From assembly GCA_002729495.1 (NCBI GenBank), contig PBYE01000009.1:2653-66652 (forward strand): a stretch of 64,000 nt of DNA, read 5' to 3'. A program made the position numbers and the translations under genes. This document shows, piece by piece, positions 53,293 to 63,921 of the stretch; position 1 is the first letter of the stretch, and every line of letters begins with the position of its first letter. The DNA is from Chromatiales bacterium (GTDB lineage Bacteria; Pseudomonadota; Gammaproteobacteria; Steroidobacterales; GCA-2729495). The notes beneath the pieces were generated by a model. The model was not told where the DNA came from and ran no database searches. It saw nothing but the letters and a program-made list of their open reading frames with translations.

Positions 53293-53817
53293 GTGCAAAA
53301 AACGGTAAGAAAGCAAAGCGGATTTACGCTCATCGAACTGATGATCGTGGTAGCCATCATCGGCATACTGTCTACGGTCGCAATCAGCGCCTACTCGACC
53401 TACACGATCCGCACCCAGGTTACCGAGGGCCTCGCCCTGGCCGGTAACGCCAAAGCCCCGATAGTCGACTCGTTCCTCACTTCAGGCGAGGCACCGGCCG
53501 ACCGGGCGGAAGCGGGGCTGTCACCAAATGCCGACGACACTTCTGGAAAATATGTTACTTCGGTCGCTGTCGTTGACGGACGCCTGGACGTCACCTTTGG
53601 CAACGACGCCAACGCGCTTATCGAGGACGCAGTACTTACCCTGACACCTTACGAGACGCCGACCGGCGCTGTCGTATGGCGTTGCGCGGCTGAGGATGCC
53701 CCCACGGACCCCGGTGGCAGCTCTCTGAGCACCATGGGCACCAGCGGCGGGGGCAATTCAGCCTCCTACGAATCCGGCGACGTCGATGCCCGCTTCCTGC
53801 CACCGGTCTGCCGCTGA
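53293..53817 (+). CDS. second type IV pilin-like protein
   Basis: 174 aa, GTG start at 53293. Leader ends KQSG before [27 protein letters not shown] (Gly at -1, Glu5 present), so it is processed by PilD. Paralogous to PilA along its length (TYTIRTQVTEGLALAGNAK; EAPADRAEAGLSP; RFLPPVCR) but with a longer Gly/Ser-rich D-region between its two cysteines and a G+C-richer sequence. No sigma-54 promoter of its own and beyond the pilA terminator, so it is probably expressed at a lower level as a minor or alternative pilin. Confidence 0.93.
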   Translation: MQKTVRKQSGFTLIELMIVVAIIGILSTVAISAYSTYTIRTQVTEGLALAGNAKAPIVDSFLTSGEAPADRAEAGLSPNADDTSGKYVTSVAVVDGRLDVTFGNDANALIEDAVLTLTPYETPTGAVVWRCAAEDAPTDPGGSSLSTMGTSGGGNSASYESGDVDARFLPPVCR

Positions 53818-53901
53818 GGACCTGGCCCGACCAGCCAGAACCCGTGCCAGCCCGCGAAATCAGGCCGGATCAGGCCTCCATCACTACCAGAAACTGTGAA
53901 A

Positions 53902-53980
53902 CACGCCCGATTCAGGCGTGAAATAAGTCCTACTATTCAATAGATACTGTTAAACCCACGCAGGAACTATGTTGCGTGGG
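53902..53980. other. two hairpins in the leader before pilB
   Basis: CACGCC/GGCGTG (53902-53907 with 53915-53920, 7-nt loop) and CCCACGCA/TGCGTGGG (53955-53962 with 53973-53980, 10-nt loop), neither followed by a T-run. They may limit read-through from the pilin gene or shape the pilB leader. Confidence 0.45.
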
Positions 53981-54029
53981 CGGTGCCCGGCTTTGGGCGC
54001 GCACACAAGGAAGTGAGCAGGTAGTATTT

Positions 54030-55748
54030 ATGGCTGCGACAGCACCCAGCACAGCAATATCCGGCTTACCGCGCCGCCTGGTGCAGGACGGCATCGTCGA
54101 TGAAGAGGCGATGCTGCAGGCCATGGAGGATGCCCGCAAGACAGGCGCCACCGTTGTTGCTCACCTGGTCGAAGCGGAAATTGCTGATTCGCTCGCCGTT
54201 GCCGTCGCAGCATCCCACGAGTTCGGCGTTCCAATGTTCGACCTCGAATCACTTGACCTGGACGTCGATGTCGTCAAGGAGGTTGACCAGAAACTCCTCT
54301 CCAAGCACCGGGTACTGCCACTGATGTTGCGTGGCAAGCGCCTGTTCCTCGCAGTATCCGATCCCACCAACCTGCAGGCAATCGACGAGATTAAATTCCA
54401 GTCGGGTCACCGCATCGATCCGGTGGTGGTTGAACAGGACAAACTCCAGGAGTACGTAACGAAGGCGCTGGAAGCTGTCGATACATCAATGGACGATCTC
54501 GCCGACGAAGACTTCGACCTGGAAGGTCTGGAAGTCACCGGCGGCGAGCAAGAACTCGATGACGAAGACAGCGACGCTGTTGATGATGCGCCGGTTGTCA
54601 GGTTCGTCAACAAGGTAATCCTCGACGCCGTCAAGAAAGGCTGCTCGGATGTTCATTTCGAGCCCTACGAGAAGACCTACCGCGTCAGGACGCGGCTGGA
54701 CGGCATACTCCACAACGTCGCCTCGCCACCACAGATGCTGGCCGCCAAAGTGTGCGCCCGCCTGAAGGTTATGGCCCGGCTCGATATCGCCGAGCGCCGC
54801 GTACCGCAGGACGGCCGCATCAAGATGAAGCTGTCCAAGACCCGGGCAATCGACTTTCGTGTGAATACCTGCCCCACCCTGTTCGGTGAAAAAATCGTGC
54901 TGCGCATACTTGACCCGAGCAGCGCCAAACTCGGTATCGAGGCGCTGGGCTACGAGGAAGACCAGAGACAGCTCTACCTCGATGCGATCGCGCGACCGCA
55001 CGGCATGATCCTGGTAACGGGACCGACCGGCAGCGGCAAAACGGTTTCTCTCTATACCGGCCTGAACATACTGAACACCGAAGAACGCAATATTTCGACC
55101 GCCGAAGACCCGGTTGAAATTAACCTCCCCGGTATTAACCAGGTGAATGTAAACCCCAAGATCGGCCTGACTTTCGCTAGCGTACTGAAGGCTTTCCTCC
55201 GGCAGGATCCGGACATCATCATGGTGGGTGAGATTCGTGATCTCGAAACAGCAGAAATCGGTATTAAGGCCGCACAGACCGGTCACCTGGTGTTATCGAC
55301 GCTGCATACAAATGATGCACCCACCACCCTGACCAGGCTTGTGGATATGGGTGTCAAACCCTACGCGATCGCGACGTCGGTGCGGCTCATCATCGCGCAA
55401 CGGCTGGCGCGCAAGCTGTGCGACAACTGCAAAGAAATACTCGACATCCCGGAAGAGGCATTGCTGGCCGAGGGGTATACCAAGCAGGAGATGGACGAAG
55501 GCCTGCGCATATACGGTCCGGTCGGATGCAAGTCCTGCCAGGACGGTTACAAAGGCCGGGCAGGGATTTTCCAGGTCATGGAAGTCTCGGAGGCGACCCA
55601 GCGAATCATCATGAGCGGCGGCAATGCAACCGATATCGCCGACCAGGCAGAGAAAGAAGGCTTCTGGAATTTACGCAGGTCTGCATTACAGAAAGTGAAA
55701 GACGGGATCACAAGTCTCGATGAGGTGAACCGGGTTACAACGGAGTAA
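54030..55748 (+). CDS. pilB: type IV pilus extension ATPase PilB
   Basis: 572 aa from ATG 54030. N-terminal MshEN-like domain (GLPRRLVQDGIVDEEAML; HEFGVPMFDLESLDL), secretion ATPase core with Walker A GPTGSGKTVSLYTGL, Asp box DVHFEP, Walker B IIMVGEIRDLETAEI, His box TGHLVLSTLHTNDA, and the tetracysteine zinc motif CDNC...CKSC. Cytoplasmic motor for pilus assembly. Followed by pilC after 70 bp. Confidence 0.97.
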   Translation: MAATAPSTAISGLPRRLVQDGIVDEEAMLQAMEDARKTGATVVAHLVEAEIADSLAVAVAASHEFGVPMFDLESLDLDVDVVKEVDQKLLSKHRVLPLMLRGKRLFLAVSDPTNLQAIDEIKFQSGHRIDPVVVEQDKLQEYVTKALEAVDTSMDDLADEDFDLEGLEVTGGEQELDDEDSDAVDDAPVVRFVNKVILDAVKKGCSDVHFEPYEKTYRVRTRLDGILHNVASPPQMLAAKVCARLKVMARLDIAERRVPQDGRIKMKLSKTRAIDFRVNTCPTLFGEKIVLRILDPSSAKLGIEALGYEEDQRQLYLDAIARPHGMILVTGPTGSGKTVSLYTGLNILNTEERNISTAEDPVEINLPGINQVNVNPKIGLTFASVLKAFLRQDPDIIMVGEIRDLETAEIGIKAAQTGHLVLSTLHTNDAPTTLTRLVDMGVKPYAIATSVRLIIAQRLARKLCDNCKEILDIPEEALLAEGYTKQEMDEGLRIYGPVGCKSCQDGYKGRAGIFQVMEVSEATQRIIMSGGNATDIADQAEKEGFWNLRRSALQKVKDGITSLDEVNRVTTE

Positions 55749-55818
55749 TTGAAGCTCTGCCGGAACGTCGAATGACGCCCGGGCAGAGTATCGGACTAGC
55801 AAATAAAGGCGCAGAGCA

Positions 55819-57036
55819 ATGGCAGAAAGTATCGCCGTCAATAAAACACCTTTCCAGTGGGAGGGTACTGACAGTCACGGTAAGAAAATCAAGGGCAAGA
55901 GCACCGCTGCTAGCGAATCTGCAGTCCGTGCCAAGTTACGCCAGCGCGGCATTGTTGCCTCGCGCGTACGGAAACAATCCAATCTTTTCAAAAAGACCGG
56001 CAGCGTCAAGGTAGCAGATATTGCAATATTCAGCCGCCAGCTCGCCACGATGCTGACCGCAGGTATCCCGCTGGTACAGTCCTTTGACATTATCGGAAAC
56101 GGCCACGACAACCCGGCCATGCAGAAACTCGTGCTTGCCGTCAAGGCAGATGTAGAGGGTGGTACCAGCCTGGCGGACGCACTGGCGCGTCACCCACTGC
56201 ATTTCGATGATTTGTTTGTCAGTCTCGTTGCTGCTGGTGAACAGGCAGGTGCACTTGAAAGCCTGCTGGACAAAATCGCCACGTACAAGGAAAAAACCGA
56301 AGCGATCAAAAAGAAGATCAAGAAGGCGTTGTTTTATCCGGCCGCGATTATGGTCGTCGCTCTTATCGTGACCACGATTCTGCTCATATTTGTTATCCCC
56401 GAGTTCGAGAATCTCTTCCAGGGCTTCGGCGCAGATCTGCCAACCTTTACGCGTATGGTGATTGACCTGTCGGTTTTTGTCCGCTCCGAAGGCATTTGGC
56501 TGGCACTGGGCGTAGGTGGTGTATTCGGTGGTTACATCTACATGAAGAAGCGATCGAAGAGACTGCGCGAGATTCAGGACCGCATCATACTTAAGCTGCC
56601 TGTTATCGGACCGATTATTCAGAAATCCTGTATCGCGCGATTCGCACGCACATTGTCCACGATGTTCGCCGCTGGTGTACCGCTGGTGGAAGGACTGGAG
56701 TCTGTTGCCGGCGCGTGCGGTAACATCGTCTACGAAATCGGTGTACTTGAGATTAAGGATGAAGTTGCAACCGGTTCGCGCCTTCAGCAATGTATGGAAA
56801 ACACCAACCTGTTCCCCAACATGGTGATCCAGATGATTGCGGTCGGTGAAGAATCGGGTTCACTCGACGAGATGTCGAGCAAAGTGGCGGACTTCTACGA
56901 AGACGATGTTGACAATGCTGTTGACGGGCTCAGCAGTTTGCTGGAACCGCTGATTATGGCCATTCTCGGTGTGCTCGTTGGCGGTCTGGTTGTTGCTATG
57001 TACCTGCCAATCTTTAAGATGGGTGCCGTCATCTAG
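55819..57036 (+). CDS. pilC: type IV pilus inner-membrane platform protein PilC
   Basis: 405 aa. Two GspF domains, each with hydrophobic segments (FYPAAIMVVALIVTTILLIFVIPEF and the C-terminal EPLIMAILGVLVGGLVVAMYLPIF) and family blocks DIAIFSRQLATMLTAGIPLVQSF and CIARFARTLSTMFAAGVPLVEGLE. Links PilB to the growing pilus. Same operon as pilB and pilD. Confidence 0.97.
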   Translation: MAESIAVNKTPFQWEGTDSHGKKIKGKSTAASESAVRAKLRQRGIVASRVRKQSNLFKKTGSVKVADIAIFSRQLATMLTAGIPLVQSFDIIGNGHDNPAMQKLVLAVKADVEGGTSLADALARHPLHFDDLFVSLVAAGEQAGALESLLDKIATYKEKTEAIKKKIKKALFYPAAIMVVALIVTTILLIFVIPEFENLFQGFGADLPTFTRMVIDLSVFVRSEGIWLALGVGGVFGGYIYMKKRSKRLREIQDRIILKLPVIGPIIQKSCIARFARTLSTMFAAGVPLVEGLESVAGACGNIVYEIGVLEIKDEVATGSRLQQCMENTNLFPNMVIQMIAVGEESGSLDEMSSKVADFYEDDVDNAVDGLSSLLEPLIMAILGVLVGGLVVAMYLPIFKMGAVI

Positions 57037-57058
57037 AACGCCAGGCGGACTTCTAACC

Positions 57059-57925
57059 ATGCTGAGCATTGCCGGGGGGGTATTGCTGGGGCTGCTGGTG
57101 GGCAGCTTCCTGAATGTCGTCATCTACCGCCTTCCGGTCATGCTGGAGCGCGAATGGCGACAGCAAAGCCGCGAGCTGCTCGCCGAGGGCGACACCGAAG
57201 CTGAGCCCGACTCCGAGCCGCGATTTAACCTGGTGACCCCGCGTTCCCGCTGCCCGTCCTGCGGGACCCAGATTGCTGCAGTGCACAATATTCCGCTCTT
57301 TAGCTGGCTCTTGCTCGGGGGCAAGTGTGCGTCCTGTCAGGCGCCCATATCGGCTCGCTATCCGTTGATCGAGGCCATGACGGGGTTGTTGTCGGGCTTG
57401 ATTGTCTGGGCGTTTGGCGTCAGTTTTGGTTGCGCTGCGGCACTCTTGTTTCTGTGGGCGCTGATCGCACTCACCGTGATCGATATAGACCACCAGCTTT
57501 TACCGGACAGCATTACCTACCCACTGATGTGGCTCGGACTCGGGGCCAGTCTTTTTTACCAGCCCGGTTCAGGGCTACCCTTTCCGCAAATACACGATGC
57601 GGTCGTCGGAGTAATGGCGGGTTATTTAAGCCTCTGGTCGGTTTACTGGTTATTTAAACTGGCGACCGGTAAGGAGGGCATGGGCTACGGTGATTTTAAA
57701 TTGCTTGCTGCACTCGGTGCCTGGTTAGGGTGGCAGATGTTGCCACTTGTAATCCTGCTGTCTGCAGTGGTTGGCGCATTAGTCGGTATAGGTATGATCA
57801 TGACCCTCGGCAGGGACCGACAAATACCTATTCCGTTCGGACCGTATCTCGCGGGTGCAGGACTTATCGCCCTGCTCTGGGGCGAAAGAATAATGTCCGC
57901 ATACCTGGAATTTACCGGTTTGTAA
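57059..57925 (+). CDS. pilD: prepilin peptidase PilD
   Basis: 288 aa from ATG 57059. Aspartic membrane protease and N-methyltransferase: SFLNVVIYRLP motif, zinc motif CPSC...CASC (about 74-102), catalytic Asp in LTVIDIDHQLLPD and GYGDFKLLAALGAWLGW, and about eight hydrophobic segments. 22 bp after pilC; its TAA overlaps the coaE ATG by one base (TAATG). Confidence 0.97.
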   Translation: MLSIAGGVLLGLLVGSFLNVVIYRLPVMLEREWRQQSRELLAEGDTEAEPDSEPRFNLVTPRSRCPSCGTQIAAVHNIPLFSWLLLGGKCASCQAPISARYPLIEAMTGLLSGLIVWAFGVSFGCAAALLFLWALIALTVIDIDHQLLPDSITYPLMWLGLGASLFYQPGSGLPFPQIHDAVVGVMAGYLSLWSVYWLFKLATGKEGMGYGDFKLLAALGAWLGWQMLPLVILLSAVVGALVGIGMIMTLGRDRQIPIPFGPYLAGAGLIALLWGERIMSAYLEFTGL

Positions 57926-58539
57926 TGTCTGCCTCACTTCGCATAGGCCTGACCGGCGGAATTGCCAGTGGCAAGACTGCCGTTGCGAACATGTTCATCG
58001 ATCACGATATCACGGTCATCGACACGGACATGGTTGCCCGTGAAGTTGTCGAACCCGGTGAACCGGGCCTTGCCGCCGTTGTAGAAGAATTCGGTAACGA
58101 GATACTAAATGCAGACGGAAGCCTTGATCGTGCCCGGCTTCGCTCGGTGATTTTCGACGACCCGGACGCGAAGGAAAAGCTCGAAGCGATTTTGCATCCC
58201 CTGATCCGCAAAATGACTTTCGCCCACGCTCAATCCAGTGGCGGCCCCTACCAGGTGTTCGCGGTACCGTTGCTCGCCGAAACAGATTTCAATGCCCTCG
58301 TCGACCGGGTCCTCGTCATTGACTGCCCGGGTGAAATGCAGCTCAAGCGCCTGATGATCCGCGATGGCGAAACCGAAACGTCAGCCCGTAACATACTTGG
58401 CGCGCAGGCAAGCCGGGAAGACCGCCTGGCCATCGCTGATGACGTCATCACCAATACCGGATCCATCACCGACCTGCAGGCTGAGGTCGAGCGCCTGCAC
58501 CAGAAATATCTGGGCCTCGCGGGAGAAGTTGTCCGGTAG
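57925..58539 (+). CDS. coaE: dephospho-CoA kinase
   Basis: 204 aa. Last step of CoA synthesis. P-loop GLTGGIASGKTAVA, VIDTDMVAREVVEPG, HPLIRKM and DRVLVIDCPGEMQLKRLMIRDG. Start codon shares a base with the pilD stop, the usual pilD-coaE coupling. Confidence 0.96.
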   Translation: MSASLRIGLTGGIASGKTAVANMFIDHDITVIDTDMVAREVVEPGEPGLAAVVEEFGNEILNADGSLDRARLRSVIFDDPDAKEKLEAILHPLIRKMTFAHAQSSGGPYQVFAVPLLAETDFNALVDRVLVIDCPGEMQLKRLMIRDGETETSARNILGAQASREDRLAIADDVITNTGSITDLQAEVERLHQKYLGLAGEVVR

Positions 58540-58651
58540 TTCCGGTGAACGATTACCCTGACTGCAACGAATCGTTGCGGTCGCCAGCCTTCTCGCGCAG
58601 AATGAACTACAGGTTCTACTCCCGATTCGGGAAGTTTCAGGCGAACAACAT

Positions 58652-59455
58652 ATGAGTCAGGCGGCCGAAGCCGTACCTCAGCCCACCGCGTCGGCCTCGA
58701 CGCTTCGCTACGAGCAGCCGCTGAACGAGCGGATGCGAACGTTCCTGCGCCTGGAATTTCTGTACAAGCAACTGCTTTACCACACTGAACAGAATTCTTC
58801 GTGGTCCAGCCGCGGTTCTGTCTCCAGTCTGCTCGATATCATTGCAATCCTGTCACGCGGCGATGTGCGGGGCGACGTACTTAAAGAACTCGAGCGCCAG
58901 TTATTTATGCTGGACAGGCTCCAGAAAGCGCAGCAGATTGATGAAAACCGGCTGCACCAGGTGATGACAAACCTCCAGAGCCTGAGGGCGGAACTGAACT
59001 CGGTTGGCCCCAAATACCTGCAGGAATTGCGTGACAGTGAATTTCTGAACGCGATACGCCATCGAAACAGTATTCCGGGAGGAACCTGTGCATTTGATCT
59101 TCCGGAATACACTCACTGGTTGCGGCAGGATTACGACCGACGCTCGACAGATATCGCGACGTGGATGGAAGTTGTCAGACCACTTTGTGACAGTGTGGTC
59201 GGTTTGCTCTGGCTGGTTCGAAACAGTAAACAGGCATCAAGACAGGTTGCCATTGGTGGTGTTTATCAACATTCAATGAATCGTGATAACACCTGCACAC
59301 TTGTACAACTCGCCCTGCCCGCGGGTTCGAGTCTGTATCCGGAAATCAGCGGTGGACAACATCGTTTTACGGTGCGACTCATGCACTGGCATGCAGGTGA
59401 TACCCGGCCGGTGCAGACCGAGAATGATATCGAGTTCGAGCTGACCGTCTGCTAG
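58652..59455 (+). CDS. zapD: cell division protein ZapD
   Basis: 267 aa. FtsZ-bundling factor; family blocks YEQPLNERMRTFLRLEFLYKQ, DIIAILSRGDVRGDVLKELERQ, CAFDLPEYTHWL and RFTVRLMHW. Usual place after coaE; the small yacG gene that often follows is absent. Its stop codon overlaps the stop of the convergent mutT gene by 4 bp. Confidence 0.95.
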   Translation: MSQAAEAVPQPTASASTLRYEQPLNERMRTFLRLEFLYKQLLYHTEQNSSWSSRGSVSSLLDIIAILSRGDVRGDVLKELERQLFMLDRLQKAQQIDENRLHQVMTNLQSLRAELNSVGPKYLQELRDSEFLNAIRHRNSIPGGTCAFDLPEYTHWLRQDYDRRSTDIATWMEVVRPLCDSVVGLLWLVRNSKQASRQVAIGGVYQHSMNRDNTCTLVQLALPAGSSLYPEISGGQHRFTVRLMHWHAGDTRPVQTENDIEFELTVC

Positions 59456-59865
59456 GTTTCAGAAACGGTCAACGCATCCACGATGACCGCATCGGCCGGC
59501 AATAGCCCGGCCTCCATCAATTCTGCAGGCCTGACCCATTTGAGTGACTGCCCCTCAGCCCCGCGCGGCTCGCCCTCCCAGGCCATTACTTTCCATACGT
59601 ACAGGTGCACACGCCGATCGGCGTAGTCGTGACTGAACCGCACCAGGTGGCGCGCGCAGTCCACACGAACAGCCAGTTCCTCGTCCAGTTCCCGGACCAG
59701 GCCCTGCAACGGCGTCTCGCCGGCGGCAATCTTGCCGCCCGGAAATTCCCAGGCACCCGCCATGTATACCCCGTCCGGACGCCGTGCAATCAATACTTCG
59801 CCTGCATCGTTCTGAAATACGCCCGCCGCAACATGGAGTTCAGGTCTCTGTATGGCGACAGCCAT
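59452..59865 (-). CDS. mutT: MutT-type NUDIX hydrolase
   Basis: 137 aa. Hydrolyses 8-oxo-dGTP or similar. Nudix box GGKIAAGETPLQGLVRELDEELAV; the usual Gly near the end of the box is Ala. AAGVFQNDAGEVLIARRPDG and GAWEFPGGK are MutT-like. 9 bp after secA in the same direction, the frequent secA-mutT order. Confidence 0.93.
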   Translation of the reverse strand: MAVAIQRPELHVAAGVFQNDAGEVLIARRPDGVYMAGAWEFPGGKIAAGETPLQGLVRELDEELAVRVDCARHLVRFSHDYADRRVHLYVWKVMAWEGEPRGAEGQSLKWVRPAELMEAGLLPADAVIVDALTVSET

Positions 59866-59874
59866 GAATACCTG

Positions 59875-62775
59875 CTAGCTAAGTTTGCCGTGACAGTGTT
59901 TGAATTTCTTGCCCGAGCCACAATGGCAGGGCTCGTTACGGCCAATCTTCGGAGTCTCGCGCACGAACGGCGTCGCGGGCTCGGCCTGCTGCCGGGGCGG
60001 CGGCCTGCCTGCACCCGGCAACCCTGCCGCCGCGGGTTTTGCTGCCGGCGGTTGCGCGGCCAGCGCAGAAGCCTGTGCATGCTGATATTGCATGTTGCCG
60101 GTTGATGCCCGTTGCTGAGCCGCCTGCAAATCTTCTTCACCGCGAACCCGCACACGTGTCAGAAAACTGATCAACTCGTGTTTAACGCGATCAAGCATCG
60201 CGCCGAACATCTCGAACGCTTCTCGTTTGTATTCCTGCTTGGGGTTCTTCTGCGCGTAACTGCGCAGGCCAATCCCCTGCCGGAGATAATCGAGTGCAGC
60301 AAGATGCTCACGCCAGTGCATATCGAGAAACTTGAGCATGTATTCTTTCTCGATCGTACGCATTAACTGCGTGCCGACCTCTTCGGCCTTGGTGTCATAC
60401 TCACGCTCGATGTCGCCCACTATCCGCTCGCGCAGGCCATCTTCATCCAGCGAATCATCGCCGTCGAGCCAGCCCGCCAGGTTGAGGTGCACCCCGAACT
60501 CCCGCTCGAGCGCCGAGGCCAGGGCAGGCACATCCCACTGCTCCTCCATGCTTTGCGGCGGGATGTATTCGTCTATCACGCCGTTCAGGACCTCGTCACG
60601 AATACCGGCGATGGAATCACCGATATCATCGGCTCCCATCAGTTCGTTACGCTGCTGATAGATCACCGAGCGCTGGTCGTTGGCAACATCGTCATATTCA
60701 AGCAATTGCTTGCGTGCATCGAAGTTATGCGCCTCAACCTTGCGCTGGGCGCGCTCGATCTGCCGGGTCAGCAAACCGCTCTCAATCGCCTCGCCCTCGC
60801 GCATACCCACCCGCGACAACAGGGTCTTGGTGCGCTCGGGATCACCGAAAATTCGCATCAGGCTGTCTTCCATAGACAGATAGAAGCGACTGGAACCTGC
60901 ATCGCCCTGCCTGCCCGAACGGCCGCGCAACTGGTTGTCAATCCGCCGCGATTCGTGACGCTCGGTACCTACTATGTGCAGCCCGCCGGCCTCCAGCACG
61001 GCCCCATGGCGCTCCTCCCAGTCTTTCCGGTGAGCTTCCCGGACGGACTCGTCTTCATCGCTCTCCTGGCTGCCGCCCAGCACGATATCGGTTCCGCGGC
61101 CGGCCATATTGGTCGCTATGGTTACGGCACCGGGCCGGCCCGCCTCGGCCACGATATGTGCCTCGCGCTCGTGCTGCTTGGCATTCAGCACTTCGTGGGA
61201 AATCTTGTGCTTGTTCAGTTTTGAGGAAAGCAGTTCCGAGGTTTCGATCGACGTGGTACCGACCAGCACCGGCTGTCCCCTGTCGACACAGTCTTCGATG
61301 TCTTCAACGATCGCTGTGAACTTGTCCGCCTCCGTCAGGTAGACGAGGTCGGGCTGGTCGTCGCGTACCATCGGCCGGTGCGTCGGTATCACGATCACTT
61401 CGAGCCCGTAGATGGTCTGGAATTCATAAGCTTCCGTATCCGCCGTACCGGTCATACCGGACAAGGTGCCGTACATGCGGAAATAGTTCTGGAATGTAAT
61501 CGAGGCAACGGTCTGGTTTTCTTCCTTGACCCGAACGCCCTCTTTCGCTTCGATCGCCTGGTGCAGACCGTCTGACCAGCGTCGGCCCGGCATGGTCCGG
61601 CCCGTAAACTCGTCAACGATCATAATTTCACCGTCATTGACGAGGTATTCCACGTCCTTCTTAAAGAGCGAGTGCGCACGCATCGCAGCCGTCACATGAT
61701 GCATCAGCCGGATATTCGCGGCATCGTAAAGGGTGCCGCCTTCTTCGAGCAGGCCTTCCTTTGCAAGCATGGCTTCAACGCGTTCGTGGCCCTGTTCGGT
61801 CAGGAATGCCTGCTTGCCCTTTTCATCTACGGAATAGTCGCCGGACTTCTCGAAACGACATACCGGAATGCTGGCATTAGGCTCGGTTTGAACCAGGTCG
61901 TAGCCGGCGTCAGCCGCAGCAGCCAGTGCTTCGTCGATAGCCATCCTGCCGAGTTCCTTGCCGGCATGATCCTTAACGCTGACTTTCGCCGCACCAATTT
62001 CGCTGTTACGAGCCGCCTTGTCGTCGCCCTTCTGCAGTTTAAGCTTTGGAATCAGCTTGTTGATGCGGACATAGAGTTCGGTGCTTTCCTCCGAGGGTCC
62101 GGAAATAATCAACGGGGTGCGGGCTTCATCAATCAGAATTGAGTCAACCTCGTCGACAATCGCAAACGCGAGGCGTCGTTGAATCTGGCCCTCGCTGTTG
62201 TACTCCAGGTTGTCGCGCAAATAATCGAAACCAAATTCGTTGTTGGTTCCATAGATAATGTCCGCCTTATAGGCCTCACGTTTTTCTTCCTTGGTCTGGC
62301 CTGCGGCGATGACCCCGACGCGCATGTCAAGAAACTCATAGACAGGCCCCATCCATTCAGCGTCACGGCTCGCGAGGTAATCATTGACGGTCACAATATG
62401 GACGCTGTCGCCCGTCAGTGCATTCGCGTAGGCAGGCAATGTGGCCACCAGCGTCTTGCCTTCACCGGTGCGCATTTCAGCGATCTTGCCTTCGTGTAAC
62501 GCCAGCCCGCCGAGCAATTGCTCATCGAAATGCCTGAGCCCCAGCGTGCGCCGGGCGCTTTCCCGCACCGTCGCGAATGCTTCCGGCAACAGGGCATCCA
62601 GTTCCTCGTCGGCCTCGAGGCGCTCGCGAAACTCCGCTGTCTTGGCTTTAAGGTCATCATCGGAGAGCTGTTCGTATTCATCTGCATAGCCGTTCGCAGC
62701 CTCTACGACCTTGCCGTATAGACGCAACAGCCTCTGGTTGCGACTGCCAAATAACTTGGTAAGGAAATTTGCCAT
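59875..62775 (-). CDS. secA: preprotein translocase ATPase SecA
   Basis: 966 aa, complete. DEAD motor with [20 protein letters not shown] (Walker A), [20 protein letters not shown] (Walker B), preprotein cross-linking and scaffold domains, motif [13 protein letters not shown] and [13 protein letters not shown], and a C-terminal zinc/SecB-binding tail [17 protein letters not shown] after a Pro/Ala/Gln-rich linker. Drives Sec export. Downstream of the M23 peptidase gene across 216 bp. Confidence 0.98.
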   Translation of the reverse strand: MANFLTKLFGSRNQRLLRLYGKVVEAANGYADEYEQLSDDDLKAKTAEFRERLEADEELDALLPEAFATVRESARRTLGLRHFDEQLLGGLALHEGKIAEMRTGEGKTLVATLPAYANALTGDSVHIVTVNDYLASRDAEWMGPVYEFLDMRVGVIAAGQTKEEKREAYKADIIYGTNNEFGFDYLRDNLEYNSEGQIQRRLAFAIVDEVDSILIDEARTPLIISGPSEESTELYVRINKLIPKLKLQKGDDKAARNSEIGAAKVSVKDHAGKELGRMAIDEALAAAADAGYDLVQTEPNASIPVCRFEKSGDYSVDEKGKQAFLTEQGHERVEAMLAKEGLLEEGGTLYDAANIRLMHHVTAAMRAHSLFKKDVEYLVNDGEIMIVDEFTGRTMPGRRWSDGLHQAIEAKEGVRVKEENQTVASITFQNYFRMYGTLSGMTGTADTEAYEFQTIYGLEVIVIPTHRPMVRDDQPDLVYLTEADKFTAIVEDIEDCVDRGQPVLVGTTSIETSELLSSKLNKHKISHEVLNAKQHEREAHIVAEAGRPGAVTIATNMAGRGTDIVLGGSQESDEDESVREAHRKDWEERHGAVLEAGGLHIVGTERHESRRIDNQLRGRSGRQGDAGSSRFYLSMEDSLMRIFGDPERTKTLLSRVGMREGEAIESGLLTRQIERAQRKVEAHNFDARKQLLEYDDVANDQRSVIYQQRNELMGADDIGDSIAGIRDEVLNGVIDEYIPPQSMEEQWDVPALASALEREFGVHLNLAGWLDGDDSLDEDGLRERIVGDIEREYDTKAEEVGTQLMRTIEKEYMLKFLDMHWREHLAALDYLRQGIGLRSYAQKNPKQEYKREAFEMFGAMLDRVKHELISFLTRVRVRGEEDLQAAQQRASTGNMQYQHAQASALAAQPPAAKPAAAGLPGAGRPPPRQQAEPATPFVRETPKIGRNEPCHCGSGKKFKHCHGKLS

Positions 62776-62991
62776 TCCTGTCCGTTCCCGACCTGACCGC
62801 CTGAGTACAAGCCGGATCAGATATAACCCATATGACGCTGGCTGCCCGGAGATGCGGACAGATCCCGTACGAAAGCGCGCTATTTTACTGGCATACGGCC
62901 ATGGCAGGAAAGGCCGTACACGAAGGATTATGGGAAGTAATGGATTCTGACAGCGATGGCCGGCAATACAGGGCGGCCCAAACGCAATAAA

Positions 62992-63921
62992 TCAGTGGCG
63001 ATGCACGTACTTGGTCGGATCAACAGCCTTGCCGTTGCGCCACACCTCAAAATGCACATGGGGGCCGGTTGAACGTCCGGTGGACCCCATCAGGGCAATC
63101 GTCTGACCCTGGTTTACCTGGTCGCCAATTGCCACCAGGTTTTGCTGGTTGTGGGCGTAACGCGTTACATAGCCGTTACCGTGCTTGACCTCAACCATGT
63201 TGCCGTAGCCGTAGCGATCGCCCGACCAGCTCACAACACCGTCACCAACAGCAATAATTTCGTTGCCGCGCTTGCCGGCAAAATCGATGCCACGATGCCA
63301 GGAAGACTTGCCCGAGATCGGATCCGATCTCTTACCAAAATACGAAGACAGCCAGCCTGACTTGATGGGACGGCCGCTTGGGTTAACCCGCTCGTCCAGA
63401 CGCTGGTCCAGCAGCAGTCCTTCCAGCGCAGCCAGCTGTTGCTCCTGGTCATCCAGCGTTGCTGCCAGTAAATCGAAGTCTTTCAGCAAATCAGGTAACT
63501 GACCTGCATTTGCAGCCGTGCTTTCCTCAACCAGCGCGGGACCGCCGAGCGCCGGGGGATTCTGAAAATCAAATTCGCCGTCCTCGAGGTCTGCCATGCC
63601 GGTCAGGCGACTGCCGAGTGCATTCAGGCGAATCACATTCGCATTCAGTTGACCCATGCGCAGGGCCAGCGCATCGATCTGCTCGTCCGCCTGGGCCTTT
63701 AGGTCATCAAGGGTTGCCTGCTGGGTAAGCAGCTCGTCCTGTAATTCAGCGACTTCGTCAGAGGAAACGCTTGCGTCGGAAACGCGCGCAAGATTGTAGC
63801 CTGCAATTATCGCCACTCCGAACAGCGCAACAGCCAGCCCGCCCACAATCCAGGAACTAATCGCGGACAGGTCCACGCAACGCGCGGTTCGCCGGCCGCG
63901 ATTAAGGATAATCAGTTTCAT
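62992..63921 (-). CDS. M23-family murein peptidase, membrane-anchored
   Basis: 309 aa from ATG 63921. N-terminal transmembrane anchor (ISSWIVGGLAVALFGVAIIAGYN), coiled-coil (EVAELQDELLTQQATLDDLKAQ), then the LytM domain with zinc/catalytic motifs WHRGIDFAG (HxxxD), YVTRYAHNQ and GPHVHFEVW (HxH), all intact, so it is probably an active endopeptidase rather than a NlpD/EnvC-like activator. Common neighbour of secA in gammaproteobacteria. The open frame extends upstream to 63960 but family similarity starts at MKLIILNRG. Confidence 0.93.
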   Translation of the reverse strand: MKLIILNRGRRTARCVDLSAISSWIVGGLAVALFGVAIIAGYNLARVSDASVSSDEVAELQDELLTQQATLDDLKAQADEQIDALALRMGQLNANVIRLNALGSRLTGMADLEDGEFDFQNPPALGGPALVEESTAANAGQLPDLLKDFDLLAATLDDQEQQLAALEGLLLDQRLDERVNPSGRPIKSGWLSSYFGKRSDPISGKSSWHRGIDFAGKRGNEIIAVGDGVVSWSGDRYGYGNMVEVKHGNGYVTRYAHNQQNLVAIGDQVNQGQTIALMGSTGRSTGPHVHFEVWRNGKAVDPTKYVHRH

